Origin: Maricaulis sp047308265
Lineage (GTDB): Bacteria > Pseudomonadota > Alphaproteobacteria > Caulobacterales > Maricaulaceae
Reading direction: 5' to 3'
Assembly (NCBI RefSeq): GCF_047308265.1
Contig: NZ_JBKQWY010000005.1
Coordinates: forward strand, 186,001-250,000
DNA: 64,000 nt
Shown here: positions 24,525 to 33,225 of the stretch, piece by piece
Position numbering within the stretch: the stretch's first letter is position 1
Layout of the letters: every line of letters begins with the position of its first letter
Position numbers and translations under genes: made by a program
The notes under the pieces: model-generated
Database searches by the model: none
What the model saw: the letters and a program-made list of their open reading frames with translations, nothing else
Told to the model about the DNA's origin: nothing

Positions 24525-24572
24525 CATCGGGCAGCCTGAATACCGGGCAGCCTGAATACCGGGCGGCATGAA
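24525..24572. repeat. Three tandem 16-bp repeats after the MoxR gene
   Basis: CATCGGGCAGCCTGAA, TACCGGGCAGCCTGAA and TACCGGGCGGCATGAA lie head to tail immediately after the MoxR stop codon, followed by a partial TAC. They sit between the gene and its terminator and have no coding role that I can see. Confidence 0.9.
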
Positions 24573-24590
24573 TACTCGAACATATGGCTG

Positions 24591-24621
24591 AAAGGGCGGG
24601 GATTTTGTCCTCGCCCTTTTT
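24591..24621 (+). terminator. Terminator after the MoxR gene
   Basis: AAAGGGCG (24591-24598) pairs with CGCCCTTT (24612-24619), extended by GGA/TCC inside, and ends in TTTTT. Confidence 0.85.
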
Positions 24622-24674
24622 GCGGCCCTGACCTAAACCCGCGGCGGTGTAACTGACAATGAACGAGGCCGTCG

Positions 24675-25316
24675 ATGACATCCCCTGCCCTTGATCCGAT
24701 GACGCGGTTTCCCGTACCTGGTCAGGCCTCCTTGGCCTATCTCAAACCCATTGTGGCCGGTCACCCCAAGATCGAGGCGGGGGAGTTCACCTATATTCAC
24801 TCCTTCGACGATCCCGAGCGTTTTGCCGATCAGGTGAAATACGCGTTCGATTTTATTGATGACCGTCTGGTGATCGGCAAATTCTGTTCCATCGCCCACG
24901 GGGCCAGCTTTGTGCTCAATGGCGGCAATCACTTTACCGACCGATTGTCGAGTTATCCCTTCCCGGTCTTCGGCGCGTGGGGACAGCCCGACCCCGGTCC
25001 ATGGCCCAACAAGGGCGGCATTACGATTGGCCATGATGTCTGGATCGGCTGGGACGCGGTGATCATGCCGGGCGTCAGCATTGGCCACGGCGCGATCATC
25101 GCCACAAAGGCTGTGGTGACGCGGGATGTCGCGCCCTACACGATTGTGGGCGGCAATCCGGCTCAGCCGATCAAGACCCGCCTGCCGGACGACATGATCG
25201 CTCGCCTGCTGGACCTGGCTTGGTGGGACTGGCCGGTCGATACGATCAAGGCGGCCAGCCCGGCCTTGATGAGCGGCGACATTGCCGCCCTCGAGGCTGT
25301 TGCCTCACACGCCTGA
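24675..25316 (+). CDS. CatB/Vat-type hexapeptide O-acetyltransferase
   Basis: This 213-residue left-handed beta-helix enzyme would transfer acetyl from acetyl-CoA to a hydroxyl. The xenobiotic acetyltransferase signature is clear: 'LVIGKFCSIAHGASFVLNGGNHFTDRLSSYPFP' with the catalytic-type His, then 'ITIGHDVWIGWDAVIMPGVSIGHGAIIATKAVVTRDVAPYTIVGGNPAQPIKTR'. GAGG lies 7 nt before the ATG. Such proteins act on antibiotics (chloramphenicol, streptogramins) or on sugars, and the substrate cannot be read from the sequence. It has its own space between a terminator and the Zur-like operator of the next gene. Confidence 0.85.
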   Translation: MTSPALDPMTRFPVPGQASLAYLKPIVAGHPKIEAGEFTYIHSFDDPERFADQVKYAFDFIDDRLVIGKFCSIAHGASFVLNGGNHFTDRLSSYPFPVFGAWGQPDPGPWPNKGGITIGHDVWIGWDAVIMPGVSIGHGAIIATKAVVTRDVAPYTIVGGNPAQPIKTRLPDDMIARLLDLAWWDWPVDTIKAASPALMSGDIAALEAVASHA

Positions 25317-25384
25317 ATTGCGGCTGGCAAAATCTAACGGTTGTTTTAATTGATGCGCGACGGGTTTGCGGATATCTGATCGGC

Positions 25385-25405
25385 AAACGTTATTCTATAA
25401 CATTT
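25385..25405. promoter_or_regulatory. Zur-box-like operator upstream of the TonB receptor gene
   Basis: A near-perfect 21-bp dyad centred on 25395, with core GTTAT-TCT-ATAAC (25389-25401) and flanks AAAC/CATTT, closely matches the bacterial zinc-uptake regulator consensus (AAATGTTATA-N-TATAACATTT as I remember it for E. coli). It ends 16 bp before the receptor ATG, where a bound repressor would block transcription. Confidence 0.75.
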
Positions 25406-25421
25406 GGGGCAACAGCGTATC

Positions 25422-27440
25422 ATGTCGAAATATCTCCTTGCCGCCAGTCTCACACTCTGTGCCAGCCCGATGGCTGTGGCTCAGTCGGAGACCGCAACCG
25501 AGGGCACGACCGAGACCATTCAGGTCTGGGGTCGGGCCTTTGACCAAATTGGTCAGGCACAGTCCGCCACGGAAGGCCTTGTCGGGTATGACGACATCGC
25601 GACACGCCCGATTGCCCGCGTTGGTGAACTGGTCGAGGTCATTCCGGGCATGATTGCCACCCAGCACTCCGGAACGGGCAAGGCCAATCAATACTTCCTG
25701 CGCGGCTTCAATCTGGATCACGGAACCGATTTCGCGGCCTATATCGACGGTGCGCCGGTCAATATGCGCAGCCATGGTCATGGCCAGGGCTATCTGGACC
25801 TCAACCCGATCATCCCGGAAATGGTCGCCGAGATCCGCTATCGCAAAGGCTCCTATCGGGCCGATGACGGCGATTTCTCATTGGCCGGCTCGGCGCGCTT
25901 CGATTTCTATGATGTTCTGCCCGAGAATTTCGCGACCCTGGAACTGGGTGAGTATGGACATGTGCGCACGGCAGCCGGCTACAGCCATGAGACCGCGCAC
26001 GGCGCGTTCACACTGGGCGGCGAACGAGTGACCTATGATGGTCCGTGGAGCGTGGAGGAAGACGCCGAACGCCTGAACCTTCTGGCACGATATTCCGGCA
26101 CCGCGCTGGGCGGCGACACCTCCCTGACCGTGATGTATTACGATGCGGACTGGCGCGGAGCGGATCAACTGCCCGAACGCGCGATCGGATCGATCGGCCG
26201 TTTTGGCGTTGTCGATCCGGATCTGGGCGGTGCGTCAGAACGCCTCTCTCTGACCGGGCGCTGGGAGAATGAGACGGCCTTTGTGGATGCCTATATCCTG
26301 CGGTCTGATTTCACCCTCTTCTCCAACTTCACCTATCTCCTGGAAGATCCGGTGAATGGCGACCAGTTCGAACAACGCGATGAACGCTGGGTGATGGGCG
26401 CACGCTATGGTCAAACCGCCCCACTGGGTGATCATTTCACGCTGAACTGGGGCGCAGATGTGCGTCATGATGACATTGGCGAGATCGGCCTGTATCGCTC
26501 GACAGCCCGTCAGCGCACCGGAACGATCCGCGCCGATGAAATCACTGAAACCAGCCTGTCCGCCTATAGCGAGCTGACCTGGCGCCCGATCGAGACCCTG
26601 CGTCTGACCGGTGGTCTGCGGGCCGACTGGATGGATGTCGAGGTCAATGCACTGACCCTGGCGGATAATGGCGGCACGGGCGATGACAGCCTGATCTCGC
26701 CCAAGCTGGGTGCAGCCTGGCAGGTCGCGCCGACCATCGAGCTCTACGCCAATTACGGCCGGGGTTTCCACTCCAATGACGCCCGTGGCGTGACAATCCA
26801 GCTGGACCCGGTCAGTGGCGATGCGGTGGACGGTGTGCCACTCATCGTCAAAGGCGATGGGGCCGAGCTGGGCGCGCGCTGGGAAACCGACACACTCAAC
26901 GTCACTGTGGCCGCCTTCTGGCTCGAGCTCGACAGCGAGCTGGTGTTTGTCGGTGATGGCGGAGCCACTGAACCCAATGACGGCACGGAACGTTTCGGTC
27001 TGGAAGCCGCACTGTTCTGGCAGGTCAATGACTGGCTGGTCGCAGATGTCGAAGCCGCCTGGACCGATGCAGCTTTCCAAGGCGTAGGCGCTGATGACCA
27101 GATCCCCGGGGCCGTGGAAACCGTGCTCAGTGGCGGCCTGGCGGCCAGCTGGAATAATCTCTCTGCATCCGCCCGGGTCCGTCACTTCGGCGAGGCACCG
27201 CTGATCGAGGACGGATCTGTGACCTCTGATCCGACGACACTTGTGAATATCGGTGGCGCCTATGCCCTCGGCGACATGGTCCTGGCGGTCGATGTCTTTA
27301 ACCTGTTCGACAGTGCGGATGCGGACATCACCTATTTCTACGAGAGTCGCCTATCCGGCGAGGCCGCGGGTGTGGAAGACCGCCACCTACGCAGCGTCGA
27401 GCCGCGCCAGTTGCGGGCCAGTGTCACCTGGCATTTCTAG
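25422..27440 (+). CDS. TonB-dependent receptor, probably zinc-responsive
   Basis: This outer-membrane active importer has 672 residues: a signal peptide (MSKYLLAASLTLCASPMAVAQ), a plug domain (about 40-160, with 'FLRGFNLDHGTDFAAYIDGAPVNMRSHGHGQGYLDLN'), and a 22-strand-type barrel ending in the aromatic 'ASVTWHF' recognised by the Bam machinery. The His-containing SHGHGQG loop is common in this receptor class. With the Zur-like box just upstream, zinc or a zinc-carrier complex is a reasonable substrate, but this is inference. Its product may work with the beta-helix and cytochrome lipoproteins downstream. Confidence 0.9.
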   Translation: MSKYLLAASLTLCASPMAVAQSETATEGTTETIQVWGRAFDQIGQAQSATEGLVGYDDIATRPIARVGELVEVIPGMIATQHSGTGKANQYFLRGFNLDHGTDFAAYIDGAPVNMRSHGHGQGYLDLNPIIPEMVAEIRYRKGSYRADDGDFSLAGSARFDFYDVLPENFATLELGEYGHVRTAAGYSHETAHGAFTLGGERVTYDGPWSVEEDAERLNLLARYSGTALGGDTSLTVMYYDADWRGADQLPERAIGSIGRFGVVDPDLGGASERLSLTGRWENETAFVDAYILRSDFTLFSNFTYLLEDPVNGDQFEQRDERWVMGARYGQTAPLGDHFTLNWGADVRHDDIGEIGLYRSTARQRTGTIRADEITETSLSAYSELTWRPIETLRLTGGLRADWMDVEVNALTLADNGGTGDDSLISPKLGAAWQVAPTIELYANYGRGFHSNDARGVTIQLDPVSGDAVDGVPLIVKGDGAELGARWETDTLNVTVAAFWLELDSELVFVGDGGATEPNDGTERFGLEAALFWQVNDWLVADVEAAWTDAAFQGVGADDQIPGAVETVLSGGLAASWNNLSASARVRHFGEAPLIEDGSVTSDPTTLVNIGGAYALGDMVLAVDVFNLFDSADADITYFYESRLSGEAAGVEDRHLRSVEPRQLRASVTWHF

Positions 27441-27474
27441 GTTGTCTCGGCTCAGTCGCTGACAGGAACAGACG

Positions 27475-27500
27475 ACGGACGGGATTGCGATCCCGTCCGT
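27475..27500 (+). terminator. Hairpin after the TonB receptor gene
   Basis: ACGGACGGGAT (27475-27485) and ATCCCGTCCGT (27490-27500) form a perfect 11-bp stem with a TGCG loop. The downstream T-run is weak (TGTGCGTTT), so some read-through into the beta-helix gene is plausible. Confidence 0.6.
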
Positions 27501-27655
27501 TGTGCGTTTGACGGTTCGTCTCTCCCATCATGGTGACAGCGAGGAGCCGGGACAGGCTGACTGCGCCAAGCTTAAATCGGAATAGAATTCTGTTTTGGAT
27601 TGCTCATTTCGGCTGGATGTGAAACTCTGCGAGAAACACAATTGGGGAGTGTCGC

Positions 27656-28888
27656 ATGTATCGGATTTTGCTGAGTGCCGGAGTGGCCATGACGATGGTG
27701 GCGTGCAGCCCGTCCGGCCCGGAAAGCCGCGATGTATCGGACGCCGACACCCGCTATCAGGACACGCTTCTGGAACAATTGATCGACGCCCAGCCCGGTG
27801 ATGTGATCGAGATTCCCGCAGGTATCTATCATTTCGACCGCTCCCTGACCCTCAATGTTGACGGGGTAACCCTGCGGGGCGCGGGCATGGATGAAACCGT
27901 GCTGAACTTTCAGGGACAGATCGCCGGAGCCGAGGGCCTGCTGGTCACGGCCAATGATTTCACCCTGGAACATCTCGCCATCGAGGATACGTCCGGTGAC
28001 GGGCTGAAGGTCAATGGCGGTCGCAATATCATTATCCGCGGTGTGCGGGTGGAATGGACCGGTGGCTATTCCACCGATAACGGGGCGTACGGGCTCTATC
28101 CGGTGCAGACCGAAAACGTGTTGATTGAAGACAGTGTTGCCATCGGCGCATCCGATGCGGGAATTTATGTCGGCCAGTCGCGCAATGTGACCGTGCGCAA
28201 TAACCGCGCCGAGTTCAATGTGGCCGGCATCGAGGTCGAGAACACCATTCGCGCGGACGTTTACGGCAATACGGCCACCGATAACACCGGCGGCATCCTA
28301 GTGTTCAACATGCCCAACCTGCCCCAGCCGGGCTATCATACGCGTGTCTACGATAATGATGTCTTCGCCAACAATACCGAGAATTTCGGACATGCCGGGA
28401 CACCCGTCGCCAGCATTCCCGCAGGCTCGGGCATTGTGATCAACTCCAATGACCAGGTCGAGATTTTCAATAACCGGCTCAGCGATAACCGCACGGCCAA
28501 CATCATCATCTCCTCCCTTCAATCGACCGATTACGCCGACAGCGCGACACAATCCGATTTCGATCCCTATCCCGAGACCATCTGGATCCACGGCAACCAA
28601 TATGATGGCGGTGGGCAAAATCCCGATGGTGTCGAACTGACGGCCCTTAAGGTGATGATGTTCGGCCTGACCGGTGCCCTGCCGGATATCCTGTTTGACG
28701 GCTATGTGGATGAGGCAAAATTCGTCGACGGTGCCCTGCCCGATGCCCTGCGTATCTGTGTCGACGACCCGGTTGAGGTGCTCAATGCCGACGGTCCCAA
28801 CGGGTTTTCCAGTCCGCGGGTCCAGACCGAGATGTTCCAGTGTGCTCATGACGGGCTCGAACCAGCCAGCCTGTCCTTCCTGGACTAA
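27656..28888 (+). CDS. Parallel beta-helix lipoprotein (cytochrome-paired family)
   Basis: This 410-residue lipoprotein has lipobox MVAC (Cys17) and then repeated right-handed beta-helix turns ('NIIIRGVRVEWTGGYS', 'NVLIEDSVAIGASDAGIYVGQSRNVTVRNNRAEFNVAGIEVEN', 'VEIFNNRLSDN'). It opens with a 'TRYQDTLLEQLIDAQPGDVIEIPAGIYHFDRSLTL' block. I recognise the family that is encoded next to an SO2930/HNE_0200-type diheme cytochrome, as it is here. GGGGAG precedes the ATG. Polysaccharide binding or metal handling are both possible. No catalytic residues are evident. Confidence 0.82.
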   Translation: MYRILLSAGVAMTMVACSPSGPESRDVSDADTRYQDTLLEQLIDAQPGDVIEIPAGIYHFDRSLTLNVDGVTLRGAGMDETVLNFQGQIAGAEGLLVTANDFTLEHLAIEDTSGDGLKVNGGRNIIIRGVRVEWTGGYSTDNGAYGLYPVQTENVLIEDSVAIGASDAGIYVGQSRNVTVRNNRAEFNVAGIEVENTIRADVYGNTATDNTGGILVFNMPNLPQPGYHTRVYDNDVFANNTENFGHAGTPVASIPAGSGIVINSNDQVEIFNNRLSDNRTANIIISSLQSTDYADSATQSDFDPYPETIWIHGNQYDGGGQNPDGVELTALKVMMFGLTGALPDILFDGYVDEAKFVDGALPDALRICVDDPVEVLNADGPNGFSSPRVQTEMFQCAHDGLEPASLSFLD

Positions 28889-28893
28889 GACCG

Positions 28894-30042
28894 ATGAGCC
28901 TGCTGTCGCGTTCTGTCTCCGCCTTGGCGGCGCTCCTGGCCAGCGTCGGGTTGTCGGCCTGCCAACCGCAATATCCCGAGCCGGCATTCCACGCCACGGA
29001 GAATCCGCCGCTCTTGTCTCAATGGGGGCAGGTGGAACGTCGCGGGGCGCATCTTGTGCTGGGACGGAATGTTCAGCCCTATGACCTCAATTCTGGCCTG
29101 TTCACCGATGACGCCTTGAAACTACGCACCGTATGGATGCCAGCGGGGCTCTCAGCCCGGTATCGCACAGAGGATGTGCTGGATTTCCCGGTCGGAACAG
29201 TCATCACCAAGACCTTCTACTACACACGGGCAGGACAGGATGATGACCATCATGTCCGGGTAGATGTCGCGGACACCGTCGGCCTTCAGGCGGAAGGGCT
29301 GGATCTGTCGGAGGTTCGGCTCCTTGAAACCCGTATCCTGGTTCACCGCGAGACCGGCTGGGCGGCCCTGCCCTATCGCTGGAATGCGGATCAGAGCGAG
29401 GCGCGCCTGCACCGGATCGGCGATATCATCCCGCTCACCCTGACCGAGGCCGACGGTACACTGACCGAGTTCCACTATGTCATGCCGGATGCCAATCAGT
29501 GCGCCAGCTGTCACGCCCCGGACTCCAATACCCGGATCATCAATCCGATCGGGCCGAAACCGCGCCATCTGAACCGCAACTTCCCGTATCGGGACGGTGT
29601 GGCCAATCAACTCTCACACCTGGCTGCGCTTGGCTGGCTGGACGGTCTGCCCGGCGCGTTCGACATGATTCCGCAAAACGCCGTCTGGACAGACACCGGG
29701 GCAAGTCTGGAAGACCGGGCCCGGGCCTATCTCGACATCAATTGCTCGCACTGTCACAGCCCGGTCGGACCCGCTGATACATCGGGTCTGTTCCTGACAC
29801 CGGACACGCCGCACGGACCCAGCCTGGGCCTGTGCAAACTCCCCATCGCTGCAGGTGGTGGAACAGGCAATCGACCCTATGACATCACACCGGGCGAGCC
29901 CGACCTGTCCATTCTCGTTTATCGCATGGACAGCATCCATGCCGACGAGATGATGCCGGAGATTGGTCGCTCAACAGTTGATGAGGCCGGTGTAGCGCTG
30001 GTGCGGGACTGGATCGAAAGCCTGGACGGCACGTGCGGGTGA
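28894..30042 (+). CDS. Diheme c-type cytochrome lipoprotein (SO2930/HNE_0200-like)
   Basis: This 382-residue exported protein has lipobox LSAC (Cys23) and two heme-binding CxxCH motifs, CASCH (203-207) and CSHCH (284-288). Conserved blocks such as 'HLVLGRNVQPYDLNSGLFTDDALKLRTVWMPAG' and 'INPIGPKPRHLNRNFPY' fit the uncharacterised family paired with the beta-helix protein just upstream (5 nt gap). It is probably a periplasmic electron carrier or oxidoreductase tethered to a membrane. Its stop abuts the stop of the TetR gene (TGATCA). Confidence 0.85.
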   Translation: MSLLSRSVSALAALLASVGLSACQPQYPEPAFHATENPPLLSQWGQVERRGAHLVLGRNVQPYDLNSGLFTDDALKLRTVWMPAGLSARYRTEDVLDFPVGTVITKTFYYTRAGQDDDHHVRVDVADTVGLQAEGLDLSEVRLLETRILVHRETGWAALPYRWNADQSEARLHRIGDIIPLTLTEADGTLTEFHYVMPDANQCASCHAPDSNTRIINPIGPKPRHLNRNFPYRDGVANQLSHLAALGWLDGLPGAFDMIPQNAVWTDTGASLEDRARAYLDINCSHCHSPVGPADTSGLFLTPDTPHGPSLGLCKLPIAAGGGTGNRPYDITPGEPDLSILVYRMDSIHADEMMPEIGRSTVDEAGVALVRDWIESLDGTCG

Positions 30043-30720
30043 TCAGTCGAGATAGCTCGACAGATACCGCTCGAGCGCAATCAGCGCTTCCTCGAAATAG
30101 GCTTCGGCGGCGGCGGAGGTCTGTCCAAGGTCAAAAACCAACAGCTCAGCTGCGCAGTAAATCTCCACGGCCATGCGAGCCACATGGTGCGGATTTCCAC
30201 CCGTAAATCCGTCGGCACCATCGACCCAGCGCGCTTCGAGCACCTGTACCAGCCGCCCCTTCCACTCATCGCGGCGGGCCTGCAATTCCGGCGTGGTCAG
30301 GGTGATTCGAAACACCCGGGCATAGGAGGGATCGTTCGCGACCACATCACGCAGTCCCAGGATCATCCCACGCAGGCTGTCGCGCCAGGCCATGTCTTCC
30401 GGGTCTGCCAGACGGGCCGCAACGATCCGGTCGGTCTCGCTCTGATAATCATCGAGAATGGCCGCAAAGACCGAATAGATGTTGGGAAAATAGCGATAGA
30501 CCGAACTGACCGGCACGCCGGCCTCCACGGCGACCGAACTCGTGGTGATCGCGTCATCGCTGTTATTCTCAAGCAGGCGTTTGGTGGCATCGACGATCTG
30601 CCGGATACGGTCCTGTGACCGTTTTTGTTGCGGCGCTGCACGACGCCCCAGATCTACTTTTGATACCGTTATTCTTTCACTCAACGCGTTAAGCCTCTTA
30701 TTGGTTTTGTTTGCTCGCAC
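30043..30720 (-). CDS. TetR-family transcriptional regulator
   Basis: This 225-residue repressor-type protein has an N-terminal helix-turn-helix at about 36-80 ('IRQIVDATKRLLENNSDDAITTSSVAVEAGVPVSSVYRYFPNIYSVFAAILDDY') and a helical ligand-binding C-terminal domain. The start is uncertain. No ATG is available, and the GTG at 30720 gives about 35 residues before the DNA-binding domain. It is divergent from the VWA gene (125-bp gap) and tail-to-tail with the cytochrome gene, so it may control either. Confidence 0.85.
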   Translation of the reverse strand: MRANKTNKRLNALSERITVSKVDLGRRAAPQQKRSQDRIRQIVDATKRLLENNSDDAITTSSVAVEAGVPVSSVYRYFPNIYSVFAAILDDYQSETDRIVAARLADPEDMAWRDSLRGMILGLRDVVANDPSYARVFRITLTTPELQARRDEWKGRLVQVLEARWVDGADGFTGGNPHHVARMAVEIYCAAELLVFDLGQTSAAAEAYFEEALIALERYLSSYLD

Positions 30721-30845
30721 CGGCGCTTCAACATTTCAATCTGGTCTCCCGGAGCGTGTCTGGCAAGGCCAGGCGTCCCATCCATTCACGCCAGAGCGTG
30801 CCGCCAGGGCTCGACTTGGCCGACGGGCACTCTATGCTTTGACAC

Positions 30846-32021
30846 ATGTTGCACCACTTCTTCACCGAGCTCCGCGCCGCCAAGATTCCCGTCACAACTC
30901 GGGAGTATCTGACGCTTCTTGAAGCCTTAGACAAAGGCGTGATCGAACCCGATATCGGTCATTTCTATGCGGTGAGCCGCGCGGCCCTGGTGAAGGATGA
31001 GAAGGATTTCGACAAGTTCGATGCTGTCTTCAGCCATGTCTTCCGGGGTGTGGAGACGCTGGGCGCGCTGTTCGAGGAAGAGGACATTCCCTCCGACTGG
31101 CTGGAAGCCGTGCTTCAGCGCATGCTGTCGGACGAGGAACGCGAAGCTCTCGAAGCCATGGATTTCGATGAGCTGATGGAGACCCTCAAGGAGCGCCTGG
31201 ACGAGCAGGAAAAACGCCATGAGGGCGGCAATAAATGGATCGGTACGGGCGGCACATCGCCCTTTGGCAATTCCGGCTATAATCCGGCCGGTGTGCGCAT
31301 CGGCGGCCAATCCAAGCACAAAAAGGCTGTCAAAGTCTGGGAACAGCGCCGCTACAAGGATCTTGATGGCGAACGCGAACTGGGGACGCGCAATCTGAAA
31401 GTCGCGCTGCGACGCCTGCGTAAATTCGCCCGGGACGGCGCGCAGGACGAGCTTGACCTGGGCGGTACCATTGATGCCACCGCCAAACAGGGCTGGCTGG
31501 ACGTGATCATGCGTCCTGAACGCCGCAATGCCATCAAGGTGCTCGCCTTGTTCGATGTCGGCGGATCCATGGATCCCTATGTGCGCATGTGTGAGGACCT
31601 GTTTTCGGCCGCGCGCTCCACGTTCAAGAATCTGGAGTATCTCTACTTCCACAACTGCCCCTATGAAGGGTTGTGGCAATCCAATGTTCGACGCCGGTCT
31701 GAAACCGTTCCGACCCTCGACATGATGCATAAATATCCACGCGACTGGAAAGTCATCATCGTGGGTGATGCCGCCATGGCCCCTTATGAAGTCACGCACG
31801 CCGGCGGGTCCGTGGAACACTGGAATGAAGAAGCGGGCGCGGTCTGGCTGAACCGGATCGTCGAGACCTGGCCCGATCTGGTGTGGCTCAATCCCCAGCC
31901 GGAAAAATGGTGGAGCTATTCCCATTCCACCACGCTCATCCAGGACATTATCGGCAAGCACCGGATGTTCCCGCTCACCCTGGAAGGCGTGGATGACGCC
32001 ATGCGTGAACTCGGGCGCTAG
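30846..32021 (+). CDS. CoxE-like VWA-domain protein (MoxR partner)
   Basis: This 391-residue cytoplasmic protein has a helical N-terminal half and a C-terminal VWA domain with the metal site DVGGSMD (237-243), matching CoxE-type proteins that work with MoxR ATPases. 'HNCPYEGLW' and 'IIVGDAAMAPYEV' are typical of this branch. The MoxR gene at 23615 is the probable partner but lies 6.3 kb away in the same direction. No SD is obvious, but the ATG at 30846 gives the usual family N-terminus. Confidence 0.87.
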   Translation: MLHHFFTELRAAKIPVTTREYLTLLEALDKGVIEPDIGHFYAVSRAALVKDEKDFDKFDAVFSHVFRGVETLGALFEEEDIPSDWLEAVLQRMLSDEEREALEAMDFDELMETLKERLDEQEKRHEGGNKWIGTGGTSPFGNSGYNPAGVRIGGQSKHKKAVKVWEQRRYKDLDGERELGTRNLKVALRRLRKFARDGAQDELDLGGTIDATAKQGWLDVIMRPERRNAIKVLALFDVGGSMDPYVRMCEDLFSAARSTFKNLEYLYFHNCPYEGLWQSNVRRRSETVPTLDMMHKYPRDWKVIIVGDAAMAPYEVTHAGGSVEHWNEEAGAVWLNRIVETWPDLVWLNPQPEKWWSYSHSTTLIQDIIGKHRMFPLTLEGVDDAMRELGR

Positions 32022-32027
32022 GCCGGC

Positions 32028-32519
32028 TCAGGCCCGTTCGAGCCAGCGTGCCAGCACCCAAGCCGTCGCCATGTGACGCATGCGCGCAATGGCCTCATCG
32101 GGATCAAGCCAGACCAGTCGATGGTCAGGTTCACAGGAATCGCCGTGATCCCCGATGGGATCGCAGGGATAATAGGCCGCGTGATACAACAAGGTATCGC
32201 CATTGGACCGATCAACATACTGACGCGCGCGCAGATAGACCCCCGTCGAACGAACCTCCCAGCCGGTTTCTTCGCGGCATTCGCGCACCACACAGTCTTC
32301 GCCGGTCTCACCCAGCTCGCAGCGCCCGCCCGGCAAGTCCCAGCAGATGCCATACGGGCGCTCGATCTCTACGCAGGCAACCGCGCCCTGAGCGTCCGTG
32401 AAGAGCGCAAATGCGGCGGCCTGTGATCGATAGATCGCACCGCGCCGGGGCGTGCCAAACCGTGGCCCTTCAAACGCGTCGGGCATTTGCGGCCTATTCG
32501 GCGTCAAATCGTCCTTCAT
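32028..32519 (-). CDS. Nudix hydrolase
   Basis: This enzyme would cleave a nucleoside diphosphate linked to another group. The 163-residue protein has a complete Nudix box at 64-86 (Gly-x5-Glu-x7-Arg-Glu-x2-Glu-Glu-x-Gly), seen as 'GGRCELGET' and 'RECREETGW'. I start it at the ATG at 32519, which lies 26 bp inside the 3' end of the GST gene, so the two are probably coupled. The substrate is not predictable. It converges on the VWA gene. Confidence 0.88.
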   Translation of the reverse strand: MKDDLTPNRPQMPDAFEGPRFGTPRRGAIYRSQAAAFALFTDAQGAVACVEIERPYGICWDLPGGRCELGETGEDCVVRECREETGWEVRSTGVYLRARQYVDRSNGDTLLYHAAYYPCDPIGDHGDSCEPDHRLVWLDPDEAIARMRHMATAWVLARWLERA

Positions 32520-33114
32520 CCGGATCCAGCCCCAGCTCCTGGTCGACACGGGCTATCCAGCCCCGCACATTGAGGAATTCATCGAGGTCAAACCCGCCCT
32601 CATCCGCCATGCGTGTATAGGCGACAAGCGCGATATCGGCGAGTGTCGGACGGTCGGCGACCAGGAAGTCGCGAGACAGCAAACGCATCTCCATGACCCC
32701 CAGCGCACGGCGGCCCCGGGCGAGGAGTTCCGGATCGATCTCATCATCGCCCAGCTGGCGATAGGCTTTCTGGAAACGCCGCACCGCAATATAGGGTTCA
32801 TGGCTGTATTGTTCCCAGAACATCCACTCGAACATTTTTGCACGGTCAAACGGATCGTTCGGGATCAGATCTGTCCCTTCCGCCAGGAAGGTGATGATGG
32901 CATTGGACTGGGCCAGAACCCGGCCGTCTGGTCGGACCAGACAGGGCACCTGGCCGGCTGGATTAATCGCCAAGAACTCCTCCGAGCGGGTTTGTCCGCT
33001 CAAGATATCGATGTCACGCCAGGCATAATCCATGTCCAAATAATGCGCTGTCCATTTCACCTTGAGGCAGTTTCCGCTGCGGTGGTCTCCGTAGAGAATG
33101 GATGAAGTGCTCAT
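32494..33114 (-). CDS. Glutathione S-transferase family protein
   Basis: This 206-residue protein has a thioredoxin-like N-terminal domain ('ILYGDHRSGNCLKVKWTAHYLDMDY', 'FLAINPAGQVPCLV', 'VLAQSNAIITFLAEG') and a helical C-terminal domain with the usual N-capping Asp ('LLSRDFLVADRPTLADIAL'). The glutathione-binding Gln-Ser pair (QSNAI) is present. The role is probably detoxification or an unknown conjugation. It is transcribed with the Nudix gene. Confidence 0.88.
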   Translation of the reverse strand: MSTSSILYGDHRSGNCLKVKWTAHYLDMDYAWRDIDILSGQTRSEEFLAINPAGQVPCLVRPDGRVLAQSNAIITFLAEGTDLIPNDPFDRAKMFEWMFWEQYSHEPYIAVRRFQKAYRQLGDDEIDPELLARGRRALGVMEMRLLSRDFLVADRPTLADIALVAYTRMADEGGFDLDEFLNVRGWIARVDQELGLDPDEGRFDAE

Positions 33115-33225
33115 GCGATCGTCTCCTTGGCAGCGTCAGGCCAACCCTGTGACAGTCCGGCCTCTTGGGGCAATCCCCTCCCCCGCCTATAAGAGGGTCT
33201 CCTAGTGATTTGCAAGGCTGTTTCC

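Noticed and set aside
28610..28622. GGGCAAAATCCC as another FlbD-like site
   Set aside because: It lies within the beta-helix coding region, far from any -24/-12 promoter, and its right arm does not match.
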